Source of the DNA: Eustoma russellianum | Taxonomy: Eukaryota > Streptophyta > Magnoliopsida > Gentianales > Gentianaceae | Assembly: GCA_036186865.1 (NCBI GenBank) | Contig: AP025046.1 | Span: forward strand, 37,384,517-37,448,516 | DNA length: 64,000 nucleotides | Direction: 5' to 3' | Part shown: positions 35,853 through 46,170 of the stretch, one piece after another | How positions within the stretch are numbered: position 1 is the stretch's first letter | Layout of the letters: each line of letters opens with the position of its first letter | Translations under genes and position numbers: made by a program | The notes under the pieces: model-generated | The model's database searches: none | What the model was told of the DNA's origin: nothing | The model's input: the letters and a program-made list of their open reading frames with translations, nothing else

Positions 35853-36364
35853 CGTAATGGACGTGGAGGTTTTTGCCGTGCCATGAAGGGGAAATGGTTG
35901 CGGCTGCCTTGGAGGAAGAAGGAAGACTTCTTTCTTTTTTTTTCCCCTGAAAGAGATCTTTTGTTTTTCTGAATTTTCAAAAATAAAAATTTGTTTTTGG
36001 GGCCCACCATTATTTTAAAAAAAAAAAGCCGTAAACTCAACTTTTTCTACCGGTAAACTATTTTTCTATTTTGGTCAATTATTTAGCGGGAGCCGAGGGA
36101 ATGACCTCTTAAGCGGATCCTAGACCCCCTTCTTATTAGCGATGGATCACAGACTGTCGAGAGCCTAAAAATAAATTATTAAATACAAAAAATAAGGAAA
36201 GGAGCAGAGAGGGGCCCAGCTTTTTGACAGTTTATATTAACACAGCAACGTGATCATAGTGGTGCTGGTTAACATGTTGTCGTTGTTATTCAGATACTAA
36301 CGTTCCAGTCTCAATAAACATTATAGATAATTTAAATCAATAGTTTATTGTTCTCCTAACATAA
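35853..36364. other. Intergenic, nothing recognised
   Basis: No supported gene or repeat. Confidence 0.5.
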
Positions 36365-36389
36365 TGGTATCTTATCCAAAGCTTATGCA

Positions 36390-36600
36390 AGGTGTCTACT
36401 GTAAATTAGGTCTTTGGCCCAACAACAGTGAAACGGCTTGCTAGGTTGGTAAGGTCTTACACAACCAAGGTGTCCACTGCAAACTGAGTCTTTGACCCAG
36501 CTACAGTGAAACACTCATACTATGCGTGTTCCTGGAATCGAACCATGTATTTCTAAAAATAAATTCAATTCGAGTATCAACTGAGCTATGCCAGAAACTC
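36390..36600 (-). mobile_element. tRNA-derived SINE (Au-like)
   Basis: On the minus strand a tRNA-like head has box A TAGCTCAGTTG (about 36580-36590) and box B GGTTCGATTCC (about 36534-36544), followed by a tRNA-unrelated body containing a repeated CCAAAGAC / GTCAAAGAC block. This arrangement and the body match the Au family of plant SINEs as I know it; the exact family is unsure. Confidence 0.7.
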
Positions 36601-37086
36601 GTTGTCGTTGTTATTTAAATATACAACTAGCTAATAAACACCTGTAATGGCACGGACATAAAAAGGGCAATGAAATTAAATAATGATTAAAAAATTAAAA
36701 TTTTACAAATAACAAAACTCAAACTACAAAATATGTGAAAATTTAACATCAAAAGAATAATACAATTAAGAAAATACTGCAACTAAAAATTAGTTTCCTG
36801 CGTATATTTGGGTGAAAAAAAAAGTTATGTTAAAAATATGTTGAGAAAAATAAATGTTGTTTTACATGGTTTTGAAACGATAGTCAATTTAACTTTTGCA
36901 GGGCATTTAAATACTGTACATGTTTCCAAAAGAAATTATGGATCAAATTACAATTCATAGCGTATGATACACCCAGGATACCCCCAAAAAAATACTACAA
37001 AACCATACCCAAATCAGCTAATAATACACAATTCTGGATAGAGGTACCGGACAAGCCAAAGTCTGTAAGTTTAAGCATCACGACGA
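36601..37086. other. AT-rich intergenic, nothing recognised
   Basis: No supported gene or repeat. Confidence 0.5.
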
Positions 37087-37577
37087 CATCTCCAACTAAA
37101 AACACCAAATTTTACATCAAATCTGATGCAAAAAAAAGTAAAAGTTACTCCAACCATAAACATCAAATCCAACACCAAATAAGGATATTCCTTAAAGATT
37201 CTTCTATCATTCTATTTTTAATTTATTATTATAAATAATTTAACACAAATTTAACATTCATATAAATTTAACGTAAGTATTCATTAATTCATTATTCATT
37301 AATTTAATTGAGGTGGATTATTTCTTAACGTGTTTCTATAAATTTGAAAATTCTTATAACGAAATTAACAAAATTGAAATTCTTGTAACGAAATCAAAAT
37401 TTTTTAAGGTAATTAAAATGGTGATGTGGCGGATGAATAGTGAGTTGGTGCAATGAACACTATTGCACCTATTTGATGCAACACTATTCATTTTCATCTA
37501 TTTAGGTGTTCGATTTGGTACTTGGTTGGAGGAGTTTTTTTGCACTAAATGGGTATTTTGGTGCACTTGGAGATTGC
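37087..37577. mobile_element. MITE with CATCTCCAAC-type termini
   Basis: The left end CATCTCCAACTAAAAACACC and the right end (read back) CAATCTCCAAGTGCACC are imperfect inverted repeats, and the inner sequences TTTGATGTAAAA / TTTGATGCAA also mirror each other. About 490 bp, AT-rich, non-coding. This terminus type is common in plant MITEs. Target duplication not resolved. Confidence 0.6.
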
Positions 37578-37936
37578 CTGAAAAAAGACCGAAATTATGC
37601 ACACAATCTCATCGAAGAGCATTACAGAAAAAAAATTAATCTTTTACAGAAAATGAAATATTAATTATTATTTTAGTAAATATTATCGTTGTTTCCGGCG
37701 AAGGTACAACAATACATAACCAGCATATCTCAACAACAGTAAAAGTTATCACTAGGATCTGGAGAATGTGAGAGGAAGACAAACAAAACCTTTATCCCAA
37801 AAGATAGCTAACTCGCTTTCAGTGAGACTTCCGACTCTATATATACCTGTATAGATACATAATGAACGACAAATAATGAAAGACAAGTCAAACACAACAA
37901 CTATTATTTATGTTTCTGGCGAAGACATGTTATTAT
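37578..37936. other. Intergenic, nothing recognised
   Basis: No gene. A short stretch with TTTCAGTGAGACTTCCGACTC resembles one at about 48655, so a dispersed repeat is likely. Confidence 0.5.
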
Positions 37937-40637
37937 TGTTGAGAATGTTGTGTTTGAATAATTTTCAAAAGCATGATTTTAAGTGTTAAATGCTTAAAAG
38001 TATCACTTAATATTATAAAAGTATCAAAAAGTTGAAACAAAGTTGAAATAAGTGAAAAAGTGACGTCGATCTCTCAAGCAGAGACACGTGGATCGATCGA
38101 TGTACATCATCCCCGAACATCGATCGATCGATGTTGGACAGAATAGAACAAAAACCTTACTGTGAGACGTCGATCTATCATGTGGATCGAGCGACGTACG
38201 TCAGTCCCTCACGTGGATCGATCGACGTACGTCAACTCCTCACATGGATCGATCCACGTCTCACAGAATCAAAAACAAAACTTACGGTGAAACATGGATC
38301 TCTCAAATGCAGGGACGTCAATCGATCGACGTATACTTCAGTCTTTGAAACTGAGACATGGATTGATCGATGTCTGCATAATTCTGAAAAATTTCTCCAA
38401 TATATGACAAACTAATACTCATTTTTGATATACACGTGATCTTCTTTGCATGTAATGAGTCTTTAAACATTCCATATATGTTTATCATGTTTCATTACTT
38501 GGATTTTATGAGTTTATGAGTTCGTACATATATGTGTTATTCACTAACTTGCCAATGAAGTTATTACAACTTACCACAAGGGCAAAGGAGTATGTTTGAG
38601 CTTTTTCAGGGTCTTATCAAATGGAGAATGTCCATATGCATGAAATTACAAAGTTGGAGTATCTCTACACCCTTTTTGACATATTTGGCGCTCAAGGGTA
38701 TTTTGGTCATATTGGTGCTCAAGGGCATTTTGGTCATTTACACAGATTTATTTTCTGTGTAATGCTAAAATGGGTTTTATATGGATGTCTCTTATATCAT
38801 ATCCATGATCTTCATATTATTCTTGGTGATTTGTGGACTTCATATCTATATTAACCATATATGCTATGGTTTTTGGTTTTCTCGGACTTCTTATGTTGTG
38901 ACATTTATTTTGTCACATTATATTGTCATCATGGTGTTATCATACACATATTTTGGGACTTATTGTTTATTATTTTAGATGGATATTGGTCAAAAAGTTG
39001 AGAAACAATTAGCCACACTTGAAGGAGAGAAAAGTGGAAGTAGTTGGGTCAAATGGTGATATTTATTATGCAGCTGATTCTCACTATTATCCAACCATTA
39101 TTATCTGATTTTCTACTCATTTTTTAACATTAAAAATGTTCATATATATGTATATGAGGTGGACAAATTAAATTTTGACATATGAGCAAGACTACATCAC
39201 AAGAACCAACCAAAACACTCCAAGATGACATGTTGCAAGGAGCTGCATTCTTGGCATCCTAGATGGCATTAATTTCGGTTTTGGCAGTTGTTTATCTACA
39301 GATTTGGTCAGCCCACATCCCAACAAAGTTGTTGAAGAGGTTGAGCAAAAGGTGGATGAAGAAGTGGTCATCCAAGCCACTTAAATTTTCCTGAAAATCC
39401 CTGCAGAAATGTCAGCACTTGACATGGACCAATCATGCTTCTTGAAATTGTCAACTAGTCAAGGTGATGAGGTGGTCTTCCAATCAAATGAAGACAAGTA
39501 AGATTGATGATATGGAAGGTGACATGTGGGCATCCTAATCCACAAGGGGCTGCTCACACCTAGAAATAGAAATGGAGTTGAAGAAGGAAGACACACCACT
39601 TGAAGCTATCTTCTTCTCTTATTCTTTTTCTTCCTCATTCTCTATTCTTGTTCTTGTAGCTAATGTTATAGGTGATTTTGATTGTTATTGTGTTGCATAC
39701 ACACCTATTGTACTCGTAAAAGTTGTAATTGATTATCCATTCTATAAGGCTATATCAATAGGTGGTGAGGTGATTACATTCTTGAGATTGTAAGGTGCTG
39801 TGATCAAGTCTCGGTTAGGGTTGGTGTACAACCCAAGAATCAAGTACTTTGTAAGTTGTAAGGTGTTATTCCCATAGTGAAAATCCAAGAAAATGTGTTC
39901 CTTGGGACTGGAGTAGGTCACATTGACCGAACCAGTATAATGCTTGGTGTCTTTGTCTTATTTACCTTTATGCCCGTTTTCTCACAGTTTCTGCATTGAA
40001 CTTCTAAAATTCAGAAAAAATAGAAAAACGTTTTCAAAAATTCTGATTTTTGGTGTCAACCAACTTCAGACTGTTAGCTTTCATTTGCAATAAGAATCAC
40101 TTGATTTGAGGAAATAAAAGTTAGCCAAACAGTCATTGCAAGTTAGTTGCGCAAATCTGTTAGCAAAATTGACGTCTTCAAAATTTTGCAATTCTTTATT
40201 ATTTGACTAGGATAATTGATCAAGGCTTTTTGGAAACATAACTACAATTCTTAAGCTTTGTTTTGACATAAAGGTCACACCTTTTGGATAAGTACACAAG
40301 GAGTTCTAGCTTTTCTAAGTTGAACAACTTTTTTGCCCTGTTCTGAAAAATCTGTAAGAATAAAAGTTTTTACCTTTTTGAAGAGTCAAACGACTTTAGA
40401 TTTCTCTCAAATTTTTACAAGAGTTATAAAACATCTTGAAGTTTATTTCTGAAAAGTTTCAAAAGTTTTGAAGTTCTACACAAAGAGAAACAATTTTTTA
40501 AAAGCAGACCCTGATTCTGAAATTTACAGAATCAATTTTCAAAGGAGTTTTGAAAAGTTTTTTTAATAGTAAAATTTTTGCTAACCACTATTCAACCCCC
40601 CTCTAGTGGTGTTTATTGCAGGTGTCACGGTCCAACA
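37937..40637 (+). repeat. Long solo LTR of the GATC-palindrome family (copy 3)
   Basis: 2,701 bp from TGTTGAGAATG to GGTCCAACA, flanked by perfect ATTAT duplications (37932-37936 and 40638-40642). Near the 3' end it has CAACCCCCCTCTAGTGG, matching the CCCCCTCTAGAGTG ends of copies 1 and 2. At 38060-38380 it carries a cluster of GGATCGATC palindromes. No coding; the LTR is about twice as long as copies 1 and 2. Confidence 0.9.
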
Positions 40638-40769
40638 ATTATTTATGTTTTATCTGAAAACTTGATGAAATTAGTGTTTCTTTGTTTCTTATACTCTTGG
40701 TCTGGGGAGACCATCCATCTACTGGTCAAGCTGTCTCGATCTGTGTGTTCCACCTGTCCTCGGATTCTG

Positions 40770-40966
40770 CGGATTAGATCAGAGGAGGCCTCATATGAGG
40801 CAAAATATGAGGCCTCTAATCACGCGGCGCCATATGTATAAAAGGGTCTGCTGGTTACTTTTTTTCTTTTTTTAAAAAAGGCTTTTTTGTACACGTGGCG
40901 TCGCATGATTGGAGACCTCATATTTTCCCTCATATGAGGCCTTCTCAGATCTCATCCGCGGATTAT
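40770..40966. mobile_element. Foldback MITE (CCTCATATGAGG family), full copy
   Basis: About 195 bp of near-complete inverted repeat: GGATTAGATCAGAGGAGGCC on the left against GGATGAGATCTGAGAAGGCC read from the right, followed by TCATATGAGG on both arms, then AATCACGCGGCGCCA against AATCATGCGACGCCA. A short unpaired TTTTTT/AAAAAA centre. Related partial copies occur at 43890-44045 and 44767-44916. Confidence 0.8.
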
Positions 40967-41639
40967 ATGCTTTGCTATATCTAATATTAAATCATCTCAA
41001 TTTACACTAACACATTTATACAGTCTGAAGCATTTATTTCGTATATCTATAAAACAAATACATTTAGCACATAACATCTACAACTAGACTTAGAGCTTTA
41101 TTTGCTCGATCATTTTGACCTACACAATCAAAATAATAAAAATTGAGCTATTACGCGTTCATCAACATCTATTTCTATTTGGCCGTGCACATTCACATTT
41201 ATTTGTGTCATGTTCTTAGTTATCTCTAAACTTAATCTTATGTCAATGCATATGATCCCCTTTAATTTCTTTCTTGACTCTATCTCAGCCACATCGACAG
41301 TAACGTCCTATGTCATTTTTTTATTTTGCTCGTTTATTCGTGTTCTTGTATTCCTAAAGTTCTTTACTTTTCTCTTCTTTCTTTAATTTCTTTTCTTATT
41401 ATGATTGATTCTTCTCATATTGACTTCTTGAAATCTTGATTCTTTTATTCTTTAATTTTGTCTTTACAATCCCACAATTATATTGCAGTGGGAAGAGGGC
41501 CATGTGTAGCTAACATACGACGTTCAATTTTCGCTATTATTCTCTATAGACGAAAGGCCTATATCGCCTCTTATCTTGTGACGAGGACAGATGAGATCAC
41601 AGAAGGCCTCGTATAAAGCAAAATACTTAATGTAAAATT
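40967..41639. other. Intergenic with a MITE-like fragment
   Basis: No gene. About 41585-41630 (GATGAGATCACAGAAGGCCTC) resembles one arm of the MITE at 40770. Confidence 0.5.
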
Positions 41640-41758
41640 GCATATTCTACTCTCAACAAATAGGCTATTTGCGTCCCCATATTTGTTCCCGGCAACAACT
41701 GCCATCCCAGTGGACTTTGCCGGCTCCCCCTGACTCTTCCGATCTACTTTGATCCCTG

Positions 41759-43495
41759 ATGGATGAGGATTCTGTTGAGAAGAGTGTAGAGGAAATTGAT
41801 CAGATCCACCGCAGCGTAAAAAAATACAAGCGGCCAGCACCCTACGCCCTCCCTTCACTAGGTGGTGATTGCCCAACGACAACCAGTGCATGGGTCGACA
41901 TTCTTAAGCATGGACAACCTCAGATATCATCTGGCGGTATTTACACAGGCGAGGGTGAGGATGATGACGGCTTAGACGGCAACATCTCCATGATCACCGG
42001 AAACCCTAATATTGCCTTACATATGGCAGGCACTGGGAAAGTTGTGGTTGAAATTCCCTCGGATGAGTGGAGAGAACTTTGGCTTCCTTGGAGACGCGCT
42101 CTAGTGGTGAAACCATTGGGACGGACAGTCTCTTATCGTGTTCTATCGCAACGTCTTCCCAATTTTTGGACTTTGAAGAATAAACTGGAGATTATCGACA
42201 TGGAAGATGGGTTTTATGTGGTACGTTTCTCCTCCAAAGAAGACTATCTCTATGTGCCTGAGAATGGCCCGTGGATTATCCAAGGCCATTATCTGACTGT
42301 TACTAAACTCAGACTAGGTTTCCACCCATGCGCGACTGAACTTGCGTCCAAATTAGTATGGGTCCGATTCCCCCGTCTACCGCTGGAATTCTTTAGTGAA
42401 AAGGTTCTCATGCGAATTGGAGATAAGTTGGGCAGAGCCATAAAAATTGACCTTAATACCAACCATGTTATCCGGGAGAAATATGCACATATGTGTGTAG
42501 AGATCGACCTACGCAAGCCCCTTGTTTCTCAGGTCATTCTAAATGGTCATCAGTTGTAAGTGGAGTATGAGAGCCTACATATGATTTGCTTTACATGCGG
42601 CAAATATGGTCATCTCAGTGAAGGCTGTAGCTTGCGTAAAACTGATGAAATGCCCAATATTCCAGCCCATGCGGCAAGTATCTTAGTTGAGACACCTTCT
42701 GACCCATTCGGACCATGGATGATCGCCCGTAATAATACCCGCCGTCGGAATGGCCTTTTTCGAGCAGCAGATCCCCATCCTCTGGATGTTGAGGATGGTC
42801 AGTATCCTGTCAGACCAGTTAGCGACCTACGTGGATCAAACTCAAACCGAATGAACATCCATCTTGGCTCTCGCTTCTCTGCCATTGCCATTGCTGAGGC
42901 AGCTGTGGATCCCACAACCTCTGCGCAAGACGCTCAATTGGAAGCAGATATCCGGAGTATACGTGATTTAGGGTCCTCTGTTACTTTTAGTACGGCTACT
43001 AAAGAGCAGATGTTGAACATACGGGAGCGACGTGGTAAGGGCATATTCCTAAAGGAAGCACCAAAGGTTAAAATTCAGCCCCCAAAAGGCACTCAGCGAC
43101 GCACCTTCAATAGGCACATTCCTCAACCTATTGCTGAGACGTCCAATCCATAGCAAAATGCTGCATTTGTCTGGACTGCAAATGATTGGCACTCACTTTC
43201 GACTACATTGACCAGAACTAACAAACAACGGCCAATAAAGGACATCACAAACAATGCTTCTCACAGAGGCCCAACCCATACTGACAACATGCATGGTGTC
43301 GCACCTATTTGCAACGCTGATGCCTACCCTCACACAGACGTAGGTGACCAGACCAAATACCAACCTCCGGATGTGACCCCTATGCAAATTGCTTCTGAAT
43401 TCCCAGTGGATCACAATATTAATGTACAAGGTATGGAGTTGGAAGGCAGTGAGGTAGACATATCTGAGGCGGCCTTGTCTACCAACCCATTATAA
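41759..43495 (+). pseudogene. LINE ORF1 (DUF4283 and zinc knuckle) with two stops
   Basis: A 578-codon frame interrupted by TAA at 42557-42559 and TAG at 43151-43153, otherwise continuous. The DUF4283 nucleic-acid-binding domain covers about residues 80-260 (VVVEIPSDEWRELWLPWRRA, VRFSSKEDYLYV, NGPWIIQGHYLTV, LVWVRFPRLPLEFFSEKVL). Directly after the first stop comes the zinc knuckle CFTCGKYGHLSEGC. The C-terminal part is unstructured and Pro/Thr-rich. Known role of the family: RNA-binding chaperone of the LINE RNP. Confidence 0.87.
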
Positions 43496-43504
43496 GTCTT
43501 CTCT

Positions 43505-43816
43505 ATGTTACGCATAATATTGTGGAATTGTTGTGGAGCGGGTTCACCCTCGACGATGAGAACTATCCTAAGAATGCTAAAGGATTATAACGTCAACAAC
43601 CGCAGGCGCCACACAACAACAAAAGTTGAATGGAGATATTTGTTTCGAGAAATGCTGTCATGCCTATGGCTTTGGCGAAACCAGTTCATTTATGGGAACG
43701 TCACGCAGCTTCCGTTGGCACTAACTGTGGCTACAATGGTTGTGAGTCGAGTTAGGAATTTAGATTCGGCAGTACTGGATCCTTGTATTCCTATTTCACA
43801 AGATAGTTTTACGTAG
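43505..43816 (+). pseudogene. LINE ORF2 remnant, endonuclease start fused to tail
   Basis: 103 residues. It begins MLRIILWNCCGAGSPSTMRT, the first strand of the APE-type endonuclease, then after about residue 29 jumps to EMLSCLWLWRNQFIYGN, which belongs to the C-terminal part after zf-RVT. About 3 kb of endonuclease, RT and zinc finger have been removed, leaving an open frame. Confidence 0.78.
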
Positions 43817-43889
43817 ACCTAGTGGGTAGTTTGTTTTCTGCATGTACAATTGTTTTTTCAGTAATAGAATAAAGATCCTTTTCCTGGAA

Positions 43890-44045
43890 AAAAATATGAG
43901 GTCTCCAATCACGCGACGCCACGTGTACAAAAGGGTCCGATGTTTACTTTTTTTCCTTTTTTAAAAAAATTCTTTCGTACACGTGGCATCGCGTGATTGG
44001 AGGCCTTATATTTTGGTTCATACGAGGCCTCCTCAGATCTCATCC
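43890..44045. mobile_element. CCTCATATGAGG-family MITE, left arm truncated (unit 1)
   Basis: Matches 40805-40964 but lacks the outer 34 bp of the left arm, where the LINE A-tail now joins. Confidence 0.75.
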
Positions 44046-44261
44046 ATACCAAATGACCATTTAGAACTCAGCTGAAGTTCCGATAATTATATCCAAGGGT
44101 TGGGTCTTGCCACTATTATCCATGGCTTAGGTTCACTAGTGTACCCCGCTTATTAACAACCCATTGTCTACGCATATAGCTAACAGCACGTCTTTCAAGC
44201 TTGAGTTATAAATATATTGGCAAAAGGTTGAACCCCAATCCAAAGCGCCTCCACTGTCCCA

Positions 44262-44487
44262 AACCCAAGGAGTTGCGTGGAGGATGTAAATCAGGAGTCC
44301 ATCGTCCTCCTAGATTGGGTGAGATCTTACACAGTTACCCGCACAAGGTGCTCCCCCACAAACCAGTCCTTTGGCCTGGCAGCAGAGGAACACCCACACT
44401 GTACGCATCCCTGGATTCGAACTCATGACCTCTTGTTGGCAATCCCCAACCCGAATAACAACTGGACTATGTCCTGGAGGCTTGAGT
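44262..44487 (-). mobile_element. tRNA-derived SINE (unit 1)
   Basis: Minus-strand box A TAGTCCAGTTG (about 44457-44467) and box B GTTCGAATCC (about 44413-44422) with a body containing GGCCAAAGGACTGG and GTAACTGTGTAAGATCTCACC. Resembles the Au-type SINE at 36390 in layout. Confidence 0.72.
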
Positions 44488-44766
44488 TATAAATCTTTGG
44501 CATCATATTAGTTCGCTAGTGTACCTCCCCTGTTGCCTAGGTCGGCTGGTGTACTTCACCTGTTAAAAACCCACTGTCTACGCGCATAGTTAGCAATTTG
44601 TCTTTTAAGCTTGAATTATAAAACTTTGGCATCACCGCGGTATTTCATACAACTATGGTAAGGATCACATTCTCCTTTAAGTGATCGCCCTAGTGGGTAG
44701 TTTGTTTTCTGCATGTACAGTTGTTTTTTCAGTAATAAAATAAAGATCCTTTTCCTGGAAAAAAAA

Positions 44767-44916
44767 TATGAGGTCTCCAATCACGCGACGCCACTTGCAC
44801 AAAAGGGCCCGCTGTTTACTTTTTTCCTTTTTTAAAAAAACTCTTTTGTACACGTGGCATCGCGTGATTGGAGGCCTCGTATTTTGACTCATATGAGGCC
44901 TCCTCAGATCTCATCC
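44767..44916. mobile_element. CCTCATATGAGG-family MITE, left arm truncated (unit 2)
   Basis: Duplicate of 43890-44045 in the second tandem unit. Confidence 0.75.
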
Positions 44917-45132
44917 GTACCAAATGACCATTTAGAACTCAGCTGAACTTCTCGATAATTATATCCAAGGGTTGGGCCTTGCCACTATTATCCATGGCTT
45001 AGATTCACTAGTGTACCCCGCTTATTAACAACCCATTGCCTATGCATATAGCTAACAGCACGTCTTTCAAGCTTGAGTTATAAATATGTTGGCAAAAGGT
45101 TGAACCCCAATCCAAAGCGTCTCCACTGTCCC

Positions 45133-45358
45133 AAACCCAAGGAGCTGCGTGGATGATGTAAATCAGGAGTCCAGCGGCCTCCTAGATTGGATGAGATCTT
45201 ACACAGTTACCCGCACAAGGTGCTCCCCCACAAACCAGTCCTTTGGCCTGGCAGCAGAGGAACACCCACACTGTACGCATCCCTGGATTCGAACTCATGA
45301 CCTCTTGTTGGCAATCCCCAACCCGAATAACAAATGGACTATGTCCTGGAGGCTTGAG
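45133..45358 (-). mobile_element. tRNA-derived SINE (unit 2)
   Basis: Duplicate of 44262-44487 with A and B boxes kept. Confidence 0.72.
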
Positions 45359-45880
45359 TTATAAATCTTTGGCATCATATTGGTTCGCTAGTGTACCTCC
45401 CCTGTGGCCTAGGTCGGCTGGTGTACCTCACCCGTTAACAACTCACTGTCTACGCACATAGTTAGCAATCTGTCTTTTAAGCTTGAATTATAAAACTTTG
45501 GCATCACCGCGGTATTTCATACAACTATGGTAAGGATCACATTCTCCTTTAAGTGGTTATTACGCACCATGATCGGTGACACGTTCATCAATTAGAATTG
45601 ACTTTAATTCTTCTTCTCTTTTTACTAAATTATCCATGCGGTATTTCACGTAGCTATCGCGAAGATCTTATACTCGCTCAAGTAAGTGTTTCATATGACG
45701 ATCACTGACATCTAACTTCCATTCTTAATACGTAGGTTGACGTCTTAATCATTCTTCAAGTTTCGACCTAACCTTGAATTGACTTTAACTTATATCTTGA
45801 GTTAGAACTTGACTTAGGCATGACTTAGACCTTGACTTACATGACTATGCTTACATTCTTAATCTTAAAACCATACATTA

Positions 45881-46170
45881 TGTTGGAGTATAAACATTTT
45901 GATGAGTTTGAAAAATTAGAGATGAAAGATGTTCCAAAAAAATTCAATAAAAATGAGTTGCACTTTGAAAATGACTTAAAAGAGAAAGTTACGAAAAAAC
46001 AGGACACCGATCTTTAAATTAGAGAGATCAATTGATCTATGTACACATTGATTTCTAAAAAGAATACACCAATCAATCGATGTAGACCTTGTCAGAAGTT
46101 AAGAATTCTCTGTCTACCATTGATCTCTACATAGATCAATCGATGTCTCATTTGAGTTTTCTCATATAGT
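45881..46170 (+). repeat. GATC-palindrome LTR fragment (copy 4)
   Basis: Starts TGTTGGAGTATAAACATTTTGATGAG, like the starts of the other LTRs of this family, and carries GAGAGATCAATTGATCTATG, AATCAATCGATGTAG and AGATCAATCGATGTCTC. The 3' end is not identified; the copy is older or truncated. Confidence 0.5.

Larger units (their letters stand above)
41640..43895 (+). mobile_element. Non-LTR retrotransposon (LINE) with deleted ORF2
   Basis: About 2.25 kb: 5' UTR (about 41640-41758), ORF1 (41759-43495, two in-frame stops), a tiny ORF2 remnant (43505-43816), then a 3' UTR ending CTTTTCCTGGAAAAAAA. The RT and most of the endonuclease are gone, so it could move only in trans. The ORF1-ORF2 spacing (9 bp) is typical of plant L1 elements. 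Confidence 0.82.
43818..45555 (+). repeat. 871-bp tandem duplication
   Basis: Unit 1 is 43818 to about 44688 and unit 2 is 44689 to about 45555; landmark CCTAGTGGGTAG starts at 43818 and 44689. Each unit holds a LINE 3' end, a MITE half and a SINE. Differences are few, so the duplication is fairly recent. Confidence 0.95.

Noticed and set aside
36390..36600. Genuine tRNA gene
   Set aside because: A and B boxes are present but there is no cloverleaf with acceptor stem; the body after box B is SINE-like.
41571..41891. 106-codon minus-strand frame
   Set aside because: Shadow of the LINE 5' UTR and ORF1 start.
44201..45461. Several 70-codon forward frames repeated with an 871-bp period
   Set aside because: They are antisense translations of the SINE and duplicate with it.
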